NCBI GenBank assembly: GCA_029227815.1
Contig: CP118523.1
Coordinates: forward strand, 3,906,001 to 3,970,000
Reading direction: 5' to 3'
DNA: 64,000 nucleotides
Source: Clostridiaceae bacterium M8S5
GTDB lineage: Bacteria; Bacillota; Clostridia; Tissierellales; MCWD3
The translations under genes and the position numbers were made by a program. How positions within the stretch are numbered: the stretch's first letter is position 1; the number at the start of each line of letters is the position of its first letter. Positions 20,161 through 29,123 of the stretch are shown here, one piece after another. The notes under the pieces were generated by a model. The model was not told where the DNA came from. It worked only from the letters and a program-made list of their open reading frames with translations, and ran no database searches.

Positions 20161-20619
20161 TTATTCTCCTGTACTACCCATACCACCTTTTCTCTCTTCA
20201 TTTGAGTTGCCATTGTCAGCTGGCAAAAACTGAATAAATATTCCTTGTGCTATTCTTTCATCTTCTTCTATTGTAACTTCATTGTTAGATATGTTTCTCA
20301 AACATATACCTATATTACCGTCGTTACCTATATTGCTATAGTAATCTTGATCTATTATACCTGTTCCATTAGCTAATACTAACCCTTTTTTTATTCCAAT
20401 TGAGCTTCTAACATATACTTTTAATACTTCTCCCTCTTTCATATATGCCTTTACATCTGTCCATACCACTTTTTTTTCATTTGGCTTTATTGTAAAAGTC
20501 TCTGTGCTGTAGAAATCATATCCAGCCGAAGTCCTGCTTCCTCTTTTTGGTAAAACCACTTCTTTATTCGCATGTTTTCTGTGTTCTTTATCTACTATCT
20601 CAAAACCTCTATTTCTCAT
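20161..20619 (-). CDS. dut: dUTP diphosphatase (trimeric type)
   Basis: Hydrolyses dUTP to dUMP and PPi, keeping uracil out of DNA; 152 aa. The five dUTPase motifs are present in order: AGYDFYST, VRSSIGIKKGL, GTGIIDQDYYSNIGN, DERIAQGIFIQF and KGGMGSTGE. The third motif lacks the usual Tyr-Arg-Gly form, as in some phage-like enzymes. It is 19 bases after nrdJ on the same strand, so the pair forms a dNTP-supply operon under the NrdR-box promoter. Confidence 0.9.
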   Translation of the reverse strand: MRNRGFEIVDKEHRKHANKEVVLPKRGSRTSAGYDFYSTETFTIKPNEKKVVWTDVKAYMKEGEVLKVYVRSSIGIKKGLVLANGTGIIDQDYYSNIGNDGNIGICLRNISNNEVTIEEDERIAQGIFIQFLPADNGNSNEERKGGMGSTGE

Positions 20620-20638
20620 TGTTATTCTCCTTTTGCTT

Positions 20639-22990
20639 TTATCTTATAGGGCATACTCCACTTTCACAACTATCGTTTCCTATATCAAATTCCATCTCAT
20701 ATTTTTCATATTTTCTAATTAATGATGGTATAAACTGTTTCATTTCACTAACTCTTTTTTGGTATTCTTTTTCCGTTATTGATTCATACGGTAATAATTT
20801 ATAAAAGCTATCATCTAATGGTAAGAAGGACACTGCTACTACGTCGTCCCAATTTTGCCATAACCATTCTTCTACTCCATCCCACTCATTATCTCTTACA
20901 TGAATTGTTATTGAACAATTATGGTCAACATAGTTATTCATAAATAACTTGTAGTTTTCTAATTGTTCTATAGCTGAAACATCATATTTGGTCTTGCCAA
21001 TTGGTGATTTCACAGGAAACTCTACTACCTTTGTTGTACAATTTTCTAGTGTCTGACCAACCTCAGGATAAACAGGCCAATTTAACTCCTCACACACTTT
21101 AACTAATGGATCTGAGCTATTAATTCTTACTCTTCTTATATAATAAGGTGCATGTGAATAATGAACACCACTTGATACTGTTGGTAGTTGACTTAATGTT
21201 CCCTCTGGCTTTACTGTAGTGACTAATAATGGTGCATTGCCTCCAATTTCGTCAGCATACAGTTTTGCTTGCCCATTAGCAACATCTCTTAACAGCTTTA
21301 ATACTTCTGCTTGTTTCTCTATAGTCATATTAGTAGCATTCACCATATCTTGCCATCCAGTTAATGAACACCCTAATAATTTATCTCTTTGCTGTACTCG
21401 ATTCCATTTTGGAATTTCTAATTCTACACATGTCATCCTATAACCAGCTCTTACTGAAAGTTTCTGTGCTTCTAATAATCCATCTAAATCTAAAGTATTA
21501 TCTTCTTTTACAAATGAAAATACATTAATTGTGGTTAAATTACAAACACCTTTAGAATCAAGTAATATCTCTCCGCAAGGATTAACTCCATTCATATTTT
21601 GTCTTCTTTTAGATCCCGCTACTTCGTTTACGAAACCTGGTTCTCCTGAGTACCTCATCTTTTCAAGCATCCAATGTAGCTTTTCTCTAGTTGGTTTTTC
21701 TTTATAGTATATTGAGTTGTTACTCATCTGCCTATGGGCTATTTCATGATCTATAGACCACTGACCATCAACTTGTTTATAAAGGTTAGATTTTGCATCA
21801 ATGCATTCTTTATCATCTGCATCTATTAATGCTATTTCTGCAGTTCTTCTAACTCCGCCAACTACAACATTTTCTCCTATTATATTTGCTATATCTAAAC
21901 AATCTATTGGTTTTAATTTGACTCTAATATCTTCACTGATTAAGCCTCTTTTCTTTATTACTTTATCTATCTTTGTGAACATATTTTTTAAGCTAGAGTG
22001 CCCACTTGCTGTCCCTCCAAAAGTTTTTAATCTCTCTCCCTTTGGCCTTACATGATTGTAGTTAATGATAACTGTTTTTATGTTTCTATACTCATTACTA
22101 TAAAGCATCTTAAAGAAGAAGTCTAACGACTGTACCCATCCTTCTTTACTATCTCCTATTGTAATCTTTACTGAATTATTAAAATAGAACTGTAAGCTTG
22201 TGCTATCCTCTCTTGCATTCTTACTTATAGGAGAATAGTCCATATGAATTAACTCATAATCATTTCTGATTTTTGGCAATTTTTCTATATCGCTGTTTAG
22301 CACTCTTACCCCTACGCCTGCACCTACCATTAGTAAATAAAATAAATCTCTAAAAGATTCAAATTCGTCTATTACTTGAAAAGCACAATTATAATTTGCC
22401 ATAGGATAATTCTTGGCAACTTTTGTATTTCCAACCCAAAAAGTTCTACCTGATAAAAATTGCCTCATATTATATATGTTATCGTATAATTTCTCTGCCT
22501 CTTTTTTAGTAGTGGGAACTAAGCTACAATTATATTCTACTGCTCTTCTTACTGTTTCCCACCAATATTCTCTTCTTTTTTTGTCTGGTAACCATCTAGA
22601 ATAAGTTCTATAGTATACAAAACTTCCTAATTGCTTCATAGGCGAAGGGCTATGTTTATACTTACTAATAAATTCGTCTGTCAAAAATCTATCTTCTTGC
22701 TTTTTGACATTGTTCCTCAATTTATTTTGTTCTTCTCTATAAATTATGTATCTTTTAGCTACATCTTTTCTTGCGCTTTCCATTAGTAATTCCTCTACTA
22801 TGTCTTGTATTTCTTCAACGCTTATAACATCTTTTCTATTTATTTTCTTTTTTATAGTATTAGTTATATTGTTGCTTAACTCATTATCAATTCCCTGCTT
22901 TGTCTCTGTCATAGCTTTTTCTATTGCATTAACTATTTTAAAATCATAAAAATCAACTAAGTCACCATTTCTTTTTACAACTTTTACCAT
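20639..22990 (-). CDS. nrdJ: Adenosylcobalamin-dependent ribonucleoside-triphosphate reductase
   Basis: Class II, B12-dependent reductase making dNTPs, 783 aa. The N-terminal ATP-cone (VKVVKRNGDLVDFYDFKIV) is the allosteric switch. The catalytic barrel carries NYNCAFQVIDEF, MVGAGVGVRVL, NPCGEILLDSKGVCNLTT (active-site and substrate loop cysteines) and KPEGTLSQLPTVSSG. The C-terminal CESGVCPIR is the shuttle Cys pair that is re-reduced by thioredoxin. An oxygen-independent enzyme fits an anaerobe. Regulation by NrdR is shown by two boxes upstream. Confidence 0.96.
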   Translation of the reverse strand: MVKVVKRNGDLVDFYDFKIVNAIEKAMTETKQGIDNELSNNITNTIKKKINRKDVISVEEIQDIVEELLMESARKDVAKRYIIYREEQNKLRNNVKKQEDRFLTDEFISKYKHSPSPMKQLGSFVYYRTYSRWLPDKKRREYWWETVRRAVEYNCSLVPTTKKEAEKLYDNIYNMRQFLSGRTFWVGNTKVAKNYPMANYNCAFQVIDEFESFRDLFYLLMVGAGVGVRVLNSDIEKLPKIRNDYELIHMDYSPISKNAREDSTSLQFYFNNSVKITIGDSKEGWVQSLDFFFKMLYSNEYRNIKTVIINYNHVRPKGERLKTFGGTASGHSSLKNMFTKIDKVIKKRGLISEDIRVKLKPIDCLDIANIIGENVVVGGVRRTAEIALIDADDKECIDAKSNLYKQVDGQWSIDHEIAHRQMSNNSIYYKEKPTREKLHWMLEKMRYSGEPGFVNEVAGSKRRQNMNGVNPCGEILLDSKGVCNLTTINVFSFVKEDNTLDLDGLLEAQKLSVRAGYRMTCVELEIPKWNRVQQRDKLLGCSLTGWQDMVNATNMTIEKQAEVLKLLRDVANGQAKLYADEIGGNAPLLVTTVKPEGTLSQLPTVSSGVHYSHAPYYIRRVRINSSDPLVKVCEELNWPVYPEVGQTLENCTTKVVEFPVKSPIGKTKYDVSAIEQLENYKLFMNNYVDHNCSITIHVRDNEWDGVEEWLWQNWDDVVAVSFLPLDDSFYKLLPYESITEKEYQKRVSEMKQFIPSLIRKYEKYEMEFDIGNDSCESGVCPIR

Positions 22991-23052
22991 TCTTAACCCT
23001 CCATATCATAACATCTAATTATAATTGCACTTAAATACTCTCTATTGCATAA

Positions 23053-23090
23053 ACACTATATATAGTATTTATATTCACTATATATAGTGT
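23053..23090. promoter_or_regulatory. Two tandem NrdR boxes
   Basis: Box 1 ACACTATATATAGTAT (23053-23068) and box 2 TCACTATATATAGTGT (23075-23090), 22 bp apart from centre to centre, close to two helical turns. Both match the NrdR consensus ACACNATATATNGTGT. They lie just downstream of the promoter, a typical roadblock site. Confidence 0.93.
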
Positions 23091-23114
23091 GTATGACTTA
23101 ATGATACTCAATAT

Positions 23115-23143
23115 ATTGTACCATCATATCACTACAATGTCAA
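23115..23143 (-). promoter_or_regulatory. SigA-type promoter of nrdJ-dut
   Basis: Minus-strand TTGACA (23138-23143), a 17-base spacer and TACAAT (23115-23120). The start of transcription would fall a few bases before NrdR box 2. Confidence 0.88.
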
Positions 23144-23222
23144 AGTGCAATTTTATTTTAAGCATAAATAAAGCAGAATAAGCATGACCCTACTCTGCTT
23201 TATCAACATTATATTTTTTGTT

Positions 23223-24413
23223 TTACTGCACAGGTTGAAATGCATCTATAGTATATTTATTACTTGGGTTCCAAAAAATCCATTCATCTATTCCTGCATC
23301 TTTAGTAGCTTTTATTTGAGCTATTATCTGTGGTTTTTTATATGGTATCCAGTTAGCACCATAGTCTCTTTTTAACCAAGTTGCAGAAAAGTCTTGAAGC
23401 CAAGGTCTTAATATAGCCCTATCTGATATATTTAATTTATTAATTCTGCCCTTTGCTCTTGTCATTGCATTATAAATTATAGGATATGGATTTGTATCTG
23501 GATATTTAACTCCATATGATCCTTTAGCATAATGAGATGGATATATCATAGGGCAAAGAATATGTGTTGACGCTGATAATCTTTCTAGATTTTGACCTAT
23601 TCCAGAATCTCTATTATTATTGATTATATCTCCAAATATATCTGCAGAAACATATGCTCCTAGTGATTCTATTTCTGCTTTTGCCTTAGTCAAAAATCCT
23701 GATATAGCATCAGCTTTAGTTGTTGTTTTTTCAGCTTCTCCATAGTTTATATTAGCTTTACCACTTCCAGTCGGGAATCTAACATAATCAAACTGAATTT
23801 CGTCAAAGCCGTTTAATGCAGCATCTTTAGCAATGCTTATCGGATAATCCCATGATTCTTTATTAAATGGATTAAGCCATATATTTCCTTTATTATCTTT
23901 CCATACTCTCCCGCTTTTAGATTTTATAGCTAGATCAGGTCTTTTGCTCCCCATATTTGTATCCTTAAATGTAACTATCCTAGCAATCAAATAAACATTA
24001 TTTTGTTTTAAAGTTTCTATTCGGTCATAGAAATCTTTTATTTTTATTCTCTTATCTAGACCATTATCTCTAACAATTTGTACATCTGGTCTATATGATA
24101 ATAATCCATAATCGTCTTTTATATCTATTACTAATGTGTTTATCTCAGTACTCTTAACTATTCCAAGCAATCTATTAAAACTCTTTATATTAGCAATACT
24201 ATTTGCTGTAGCATAAATACCTTTTACTTTAATTTTTTGTTTATAAGATTCCCAATTAACTTGGGGTTGAACTAAGTAATCACACTTTATATCTCCTATA
24301 ATTTTATCATTATAGTTATCATTTTGCTTCGCATAGCTATTAACACATAAACTACAAATTATTAAACTAAACAGTATTATGAATCTTGCTAAAGCCGTTG
24401 TTTTTTTTCTCAT
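23223..24413 (-). CDS. Secreted putative glycoside hydrolase (GHL/DUF4015)
   Basis: Family of predicted TIM-barrel sugar hydrolases found in many Clostridia, 396 aa. An N-terminal signal peptide (ALARFIILFSLIICSLCVNS) is followed by KVKGIYATANSIANIKSFNRLL, LVIDIKDDYGLLSY and the acidic GFDEIQFDYVRFPTGSG and GAYVSADIFGD, then CPMIYPSHYAKGSYG. The start is the ATG at 24411-24413 after AGAGGTGG; an ATG seven codons upstream overlaps that site. The substrate is unknown; a cell-wall or exopolysaccharide glycan is likely. Confidence 0.88.
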   Translation of the reverse strand: MRKKTTALARFIILFSLIICSLCVNSYAKQNDNYNDKIIGDIKCDYLVQPQVNWESYKQKIKVKGIYATANSIANIKSFNRLLGIVKSTEINTLVIDIKDDYGLLSYRPDVQIVRDNGLDKRIKIKDFYDRIETLKQNNVYLIARIVTFKDTNMGSKRPDLAIKSKSGRVWKDNKGNIWLNPFNKESWDYPISIAKDAALNGFDEIQFDYVRFPTGSGKANINYGEAEKTTTKADAISGFLTKAKAEIESLGAYVSADIFGDIINNNRDSGIGQNLERLSASTHILCPMIYPSHYAKGSYGVKYPDTNPYPIIYNAMTRAKGRINKLNISDRAILRPWLQDFSATWLKRDYGANWIPYKKPQIIAQIKATKDAGIDEWIFWNPSNKYTIDAFQPVQ

Positions 24414-24435
24414 CAATTTGCCACCTCTTGTCATG

Positions 24436-24951
24436 TTATTTTGTAAGTGATTTTGTAGTTATTATATCCAAGATATCCACAAGTGTATCCTGAGTGTATT
24501 CTCCTTTTCTATACTTTCTTTTTGTAACAATTATATTTGGTTGATTTCCACTCATAATAACATCGTCTATAACTTTAGGATGCTCTATCAACCTTCCTAA
24601 TTCATTAAAATCTTCATCGTATACGATAAACGTTGGTATTCTTACTTTTGTACTGTCGCCAATAAAAAATTCTTCATTGCCTTCTCTTCCAACTATAGAT
24701 AACTGAACATTCGAGTTAATCTCTCTCATTTTTTCTATAACAGGGACATTAATCATACAATCTGGACACCAAATTTCAGCGCATATTAGTATTTTTATCT
24801 TTGAATTCAAATTTTTGATTTGTTCCACTAAATGCTGTTCAAAACTTATATTATCAAATATTTGCAATGTTTTATCTTTATATACATATGTATCTTGGTT
24901 AACAAAATCGTCAAATGACATACCACTATTATACAAGTTATATATATCCAT
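24436..24951 (-). CDS. Thioredoxin-family protein with CPDC motif
   Basis: Cytoplasmic thioredoxin-like fold, 171 aa. The redox pair is in KILICAEIWCPDCMINVPVIE, and a cis-Pro site follows in STKVRIPTFIVYDEDF. The start chosen is the ATG at 24949-24951, after GGGGGT. It is 22 bases from the GHL gene on the same strand, so the two may be co-transcribed. The substrate is not known; many clostridial proteins of this type have no assigned partner. Confidence 0.85.
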   Translation of the reverse strand: MDIYNLYNSGMSFDDFVNQDTYVYKDKTLQIFDNISFEQHLVEQIKNLNSKIKILICAEIWCPDCMINVPVIEKMREINSNVQLSIVGREGNEEFFIGDSTKVRIPTFIVYDEDFNELGRLIEHPKVIDDVIMSGNQPNIIVTKRKYRKGEYTQDTLVDILDIITTKSLTK

Positions 24952-25116
24952 AATATACCCCCATTTATAATTCAAAATTATGCTAATTGCTATTTATTTT
25001 ATTATAATAGTTATATTATAATAAATTGTTGATAATTAAATTATAATATATATAATATCAAGATACAACCTGTATTTAACTTGTTTTAGACTAGTTAAAC
25101 TCTCCTATGTATACAA

Positions 25117-25791
25117 TTAATGTAAAGATTGCACTATTTTCTTCATTAGCTTTGGACTGACAGCTTTATTCATTGATTTGTCATACCTAAGAGCTGTACC
25201 AAAATGGAAACTTGATGTATTTACATTATATTTTATTTGCTCAATATTTTCAAAATTTAGTCCACCACCTACTAATATATCTATATTTTCTGCTTCTTTT
25301 ATTATTTTATTTATTGTTTTTAAATTTTCATGCACTTTTTTTATTCCACCTGAAGTTAATATAGTCGTTATTTGAGGAAATTTATTTAATAGTTTCGCAG
25401 ATTTTATTATATCTTTAGTATGTTCTATTGCTTTATGAAATGTTACATCTAAACCATCACAATTGCTTAATAGTTTCTCCAAATAATCTGTATTTATCAT
25501 ATTTAAATCATTGAGAACACCTAATACAACTCCATTAGCTCCAAGCTCTCTTGCTATTTCTATATCTCTCTTCATTAAGGTTATTTCTTTAAATGTATAA
25601 TTAAAGCTATTGCTGTGTGGTCTTATCATCACATTAACAGGAATATCAACAGCTTTAACTACAGCTTCTATTAAACCATAACTCGGTGTTAATCCTCCTT
25701 CACTTAATGCGCTCACAAGCTCTATACGATCTCCACCATATTCCTCTATAATCTTTGCATCTTCTACTGTTAGAGCTATCACTTCTATCAT
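25117..25791 (-). CDS. cutC: CutC family copper homeostasis protein
   Basis: TIM-barrel protein of the CutC family, 224 aa. Seen: YGGDRIELVSALSEGGLTPS, IPVNVMIRPHSNSFNYT, GVVLGVLNDL, DVTFHKAIEHTKD, TSGGIKKV and VGGGLNFENI. The ATG follows GGAGTG. The link to copper comes from early E. coli genetics and is weak; the biochemical activity is not settled. Confidence 0.93.
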   Translation of the reverse strand: MIEVIALTVEDAKIIEEYGGDRIELVSALSEGGLTPSYGLIEAVVKAVDIPVNVMIRPHSNSFNYTFKEITLMKRDIEIARELGANGVVLGVLNDLNMINTDYLEKLLSNCDGLDVTFHKAIEHTKDIIKSAKLLNKFPQITTILTSGGIKKVHENLKTINKIIKEAENIDILVGGGLNFENIEQIKYNVNTSSFHFGTALRYDKSMNKAVSPKLMKKIVQSLH

Positions 25792-25933
25792 AATATCACT
25801 CCATTTATTAAATTTATCTTTATTAATTGCACTTTCATAGTTTTAATACCATAACTTTAAATAATTTTAAAGTTCCCAATATTCTATAAAGTAATGCATA
25901 AATAAAAATATGTTTTTTACTTTATTTTATCAT

Positions 25934-25972
25934 ACATAAAAGCTGACTTTTAATTATAGTCAGCTTTTATAC
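25934..25972 (-). terminator. Terminator of the glycosylasparaginase gene
   Basis: AAAAGCTGACT and AGTCAGCTTTT form an 11-bp stem with a short AT loop, followed by TTTTATG on the minus strand. Confidence 0.85.
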
Positions 25973-26047
25973 ATATTTATTGCACTCACATAAACTGTAT
26001 ATTTACTATATTTGGTTTAAACACTTCCCTACTCTATTTTAAAAGCA

Positions 26048-27001
26048 TTATAATATCTCTGTTTTTACACGTCTTGCATAGTCCTCTAGCCATTCTTTTG
26101 TTGCTTTTTTATAGATTGTTTTACCATCTACATTGTTTGCTACATAAACTGAAGGCTTTTGATCTCTAGTTGCAGCTACAAACGAAAACTCTACGTTAGT
26201 TCCTACTCCCCATTCTCCATTCTTATTCATACAAACAATAGAAGCTGCTCTAGCTTGTCCTCTCTTTTTTATCATTTTTCTATCATAATCATGTATTACT
26301 TTATCTACAGCTTCTTGTGGTGACATTCCTAGTTCCATTAATGATACTACTTGATATGACATACAGCATTTCATTATATCTTCACCTAAACCTGTAGACG
26401 TTGCTCCTCCTATATCACTATCAGCATAAAACCCTGATCCAACTAACGGTGAATCACCTACCCTTCCTCTCTTTTTCATAAATAAGCCACTAGTTGATGT
26501 TCCTACACAAATTTTACTATTCATATCTAATGTAACTACTCCAACTGTATCGTGCCCGTCATACGCTACTAGATTATTTGTTGCTTTAATTTCTTCCAAT
26601 TTATCCATCCAGAATTCTTTAGCTTGATTTGTAAGCAGGTTTTTTTTAGTAAATCCATGCTCTAAAGCATACTCCTGTGCACCTTTCCCTACAAGAATAT
26701 TGTTGAATTTTTCTTTGCTCAATTCTTTAGCTATAGCAATAGGATTTTTTATGCCTTTTATGCTAGCTACTGCTCCTATATCAAATGTATCACCGTCCAT
26801 ATATCCAGCATCAAGTTCTACTTCCCCATGTTCGTTTGGCAATCCTCCATATCCTACTGATTTATAGTAAGGATAATTTTCTACAGCTTTTATAATATCT
26901 ACTATGGCCTCTGATGCACTATCTCCCCTAGCTAGTAATTCACTCCCTAACTGAACTCCTTCTAATGCCATTCTCCAAGTTGCTATAATCCCCCAGTTTA
27001 T
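26048..27001 (-). CDS. N4-(beta-N-acetylglucosaminyl)-L-asparaginase, AUA start
   Basis: Ntn-hydrolase that splits GlcNAc from asparagine, 317 aa from the start chosen. The self-processing site is in GHDTVGVVTLDMNS, where the Thr of TVGVV becomes the new N-terminus. GRVGDSPLVGSGFYAD and GGATSTGLGEDIMK also mark the family. The first ATG (26971) would cut off conserved WGIIATWRMA, which is plainly encoded upstream. Between the in-frame TAG (27014-27016) and that motif the only possible starts are ATT and ATA. AGGAGG lies eight bases before the ATA at 26999-27001 but two before the ATT, so AUA is the likely start. No signal peptide is seen. Confidence 0.85.
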   Translation of the reverse strand: MNWGIIATWRMALEGVQLGSELLARGDSASEAIVDIIKAVENYPYYKSVGYGGLPNEHGEVELDAGYMDGDTFDIGAVASIKGIKNPIAIAKELSKEKFNNILVGKGAQEYALEHGFTKKNLLTNQAKEFWMDKLEEIKATNNLVAYDGHDTVGVVTLDMNSKICVGTSTSGLFMKKRGRVGDSPLVGSGFYADSDIGGATSTGLGEDIMKCCMSYQVVSLMELGMSPQEAVDKVIHDYDRKMIKKRGQARAASIVCMNKNGEWGVGTNVEFSFVAATRDQKPSVYVANNVDGKTIYKKATKEWLEDYARRVKTEIL

Positions 27002-27167
27002 TTTAATCTCCTCCTAATTTTTCATATTTTAATTTTATCCATCATAATCATCATATTACCACTAACTAGTTAGTAAATCAATTATGAATAAAAACAAAAA
27101 ATTAGGGATATTTTAAAACACCCCTTAGAAGCTTACATATACACTGGCACAACTATTTATCATAATA

Positions 27168-27971
27168 TTAAGCCAATACAAATACTTTTTGAATATAATT
27201 AGTCTTATAATTAAATCTCATATTGATTTCATCGTAAAATAGTTGTCTAGAATTATTTCGTTGTTCATTACTAGCATCTAAAAAAGCTTTTCCTGGTTTT
27301 ATAAAATAATACCTGCAAAATTGATATACTGCTATACGTTGGTTACTCTTTTGAGCCCCAAAGCTAACTGTATCTTTAATATCCGCTTTTTTTATTATCT
27401 TAATAGTTGTATTAAAAGCTCTACTCAAAGAATTTGATAGTTGATAAACTATTGAATCTACAGTTCCATATACATTTACTTTTGCTCCTACCGTATATGA
27501 TAGTTTCTTGGCGTCTGTTTTATTTACACCTTGTTTATATGAAATATTTCTATTTGCAGAATTACCTGCATTTAATTTGTCAAAGTCTTTTATCAATTTC
27601 CAGTTTCCTCTTGAATGAATTTTGCAATCTTTCAAATAAGCATAGCTTCCTTTTTTAAAAAACAAGGTTAGAGCTCTAGCTCCTGATTCAATATTAGTTA
27701 AAGCTATGCTATTGCTTACCTTATTGTGATATTTTCCATTACTATCAATATAACCAGCATAATTGCCTATTTCATCTGATTTTATTTTGAAAGTGCTATT
27801 TTTTATTTTACCCTTTGCTATTATATCAACAGGTATAAAATTTATTATTTCTCCCATTAAACTTTTTTGTGAATCGATACTTACTGGAAATCCACTCTTA
27901 TACCAACCTTTGTTGATTTTAGGAAACGGGTCCATCGAAAGGACACTACTCGCATTAAAATAATAATTCAT
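27168..27971 (-). CDS. Unknown family protein B of the toxin island
   Basis: I do not recognise this 267-residue protein. It is a paralogue of 28036-28854: shared DPFP(x)IN near the N-terminus, GxPxSI, (V/I)DIIAK, GY(I/V)D, C K(I/V)H(S/G)RG(N/K)W, the pair SYTVGAKV / AFTVGAKV, QRI(A/G)(V/A)YQF and the ending NY(T)Q.VFVL. The ATG at 27969-27971 follows AAAGGAGG. There is no signal peptide, in contrast with the true toxins next to it. A Ser/Thr-rich alternating stretch (SIVYQLSNSLSRAFNTTIKI) recalls the insertion hairpin of beta-barrel toxins, but that is only a resemblance. It is co-directional with the next gene, 64 bases away. Confidence 0.75.
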   Translation of the reverse strand: MNYYFNASSVLSMDPFPKINKGWYKSGFPVSIDSQKSLMGEIINFIPVDIIAKGKIKNSTFKIKSDEIGNYAGYIDSNGKYHNKVSNSIALTNIESGARALTLFFKKGSYAYLKDCKIHSRGNWKLIKDFDKLNAGNSANRNISYKQGVNKTDAKKLSYTVGAKVNVYGTVDSIVYQLSNSLSRAFNTTIKIIKKADIKDTVSFGAQKSNQRIAVYQFCRYYFIKPGKAFLDASNEQRNNSRQLFYDEINMRFNYKTNYIQKVFVLA

Positions 27972-28035
27972 GTTAACCTCCTTTACCAAACACTATTACT
28001 TATTGAATCATTCATGCTCATCATAATAAATTTCT

Positions 28036-28854
28036 TTATGGTTCTAAAACAAATACTTTTTGGAAGTGATTTGTTTTATAATCAAAAGTTTTATTTACAG
28101 CATAAGCAAATGCAAAAGAGCTAGTTTGGTCTTTTGCTATTTTATCTCTTAACGCTGGCCCTGGTTCTACATAGAAATTTCTGTAGAATTGATATGCCCC
28201 TATTCGCTGTTCTTTATCTTGCGCTTGGAAATTAACAGTATCTGATACTGTAAATTCTTCAGATATACTAATACTTGTGCCAAACGTAGCGGTCAAAGAA
28301 GCTGATAATTCACCTGTCATACCTGAATACGAACCTCCTACTTTTGCCCCAACAGTAAAAGCAAGTGACTGAGTGTCGGTTTGATTTACTCCATGAGTAT
28401 ACGAAATAGTTTTGCTAGCAGTAGATCCTGGATCTATACCTCCAAAATCACTTAATAAAACCCATTTTCCTCTACCATGAACTTTACACCCATCTATAAG
28501 AGGGTCCATTCCTTTTTTAACAAAAATTGTAGCTATGCGGAGTCCTGGATAAATACTCCCTTTAAATATTTCACCTGATGCAACATCATGATACACATTA
28601 TTTACGTCTACATATCCATCGTATTTGTATGCCTCAGGTATTAAAACACCATAAGATACATTATCTTTCGACACTTTAGCTATAATATCAATAGGAACAA
28701 AATCTATAGTATCTCCACTTAAACCACTACTTTCAGCTTGTATACTGTCTGGGAGCCCTCCTGCAAACCAGTCTGGATTTATTGGTGGAAATGGATCAAT
28801 AGAATTGTCTATCATAAAATGTTGATAACACACACCTCTATTATGAATATACAT
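28036..28854 (-). CDS. Unknown family protein A of the toxin island
   Basis: 272 aa, family not recognised. Compared with 27168-27971 the middle has AFTVGAKVGGSYSGMTGELS followed by LTATFGTSISISEEFTVSD, a clear alternating pattern of the kind seen in beta-barrel pore formers. It starts DPFPPINPDWFAGGLPDSI and ends THFQKVFVLEP. No signal peptide and no transmembrane helix are seen. The ATG at 28852-28854 follows AAGGAG. It is downstream of the cytolysin pseudogene with a strong terminator between, so it is probably transcribed on its own or with the 27168 gene. Function unknown. Confidence 0.78.
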   Translation of the reverse strand: MYIHNRGVCYQHFMIDNSIDPFPPINPDWFAGGLPDSIQAESSGLSGDTIDFVPIDIIAKVSKDNVSYGVLIPEAYKYDGYVDVNNVYHDVASGEIFKGSIYPGLRIATIFVKKGMDPLIDGCKVHGRGKWVLLSDFGGIDPGSTASKTISYTHGVNQTDTQSLAFTVGAKVGGSYSGMTGELSASLTATFGTSISISEEFTVSDTVNFQAQDKEQRIGAYQFYRNFYVEPGPALRDKIAKDQTSSFAFAYAVNKTFDYKTNHFQKVFVLEP

Positions 28855-29049
28855 TGTATAAACTCTCCTTTATTGTATTTTTGTATATATTATGCAATGG
28901 CCTTATAAGCATAAAATATTTAACAATAAATTAATTACAGTATGTTGTCAATACATTGTATGTACAACTTTGTAATCTTGCTACTCATAATGAGCCTTCA
29001 GTAATAACTGTATAGTTAAAAATTACTGCCAATCCTAAATAGCACTATC

Positions 29050-29091
29050 ACAAAAATGACCCTAACTCTTTCGAATTAGGGTCATTTTTAT
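29050..29091. terminator. Bidirectional terminator after the cytolysin gene
   Basis: AAAAATGACCCTAA and TTAGGGTCATTTTT form a 13-bp stem with a short loop; T-runs occur on both strands. Confidence 0.9.
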
Positions 29092-29123
29092 TGCTGTATT
29101 ATTAATTATTACTAACTTATATA

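Noticed and set aside
27168..27989. GTG at 27989 as start of protein B
   Set aside because: It lies upstream of and overlaps the AAAGGAGG site; the ATG at 27971 fits that site.
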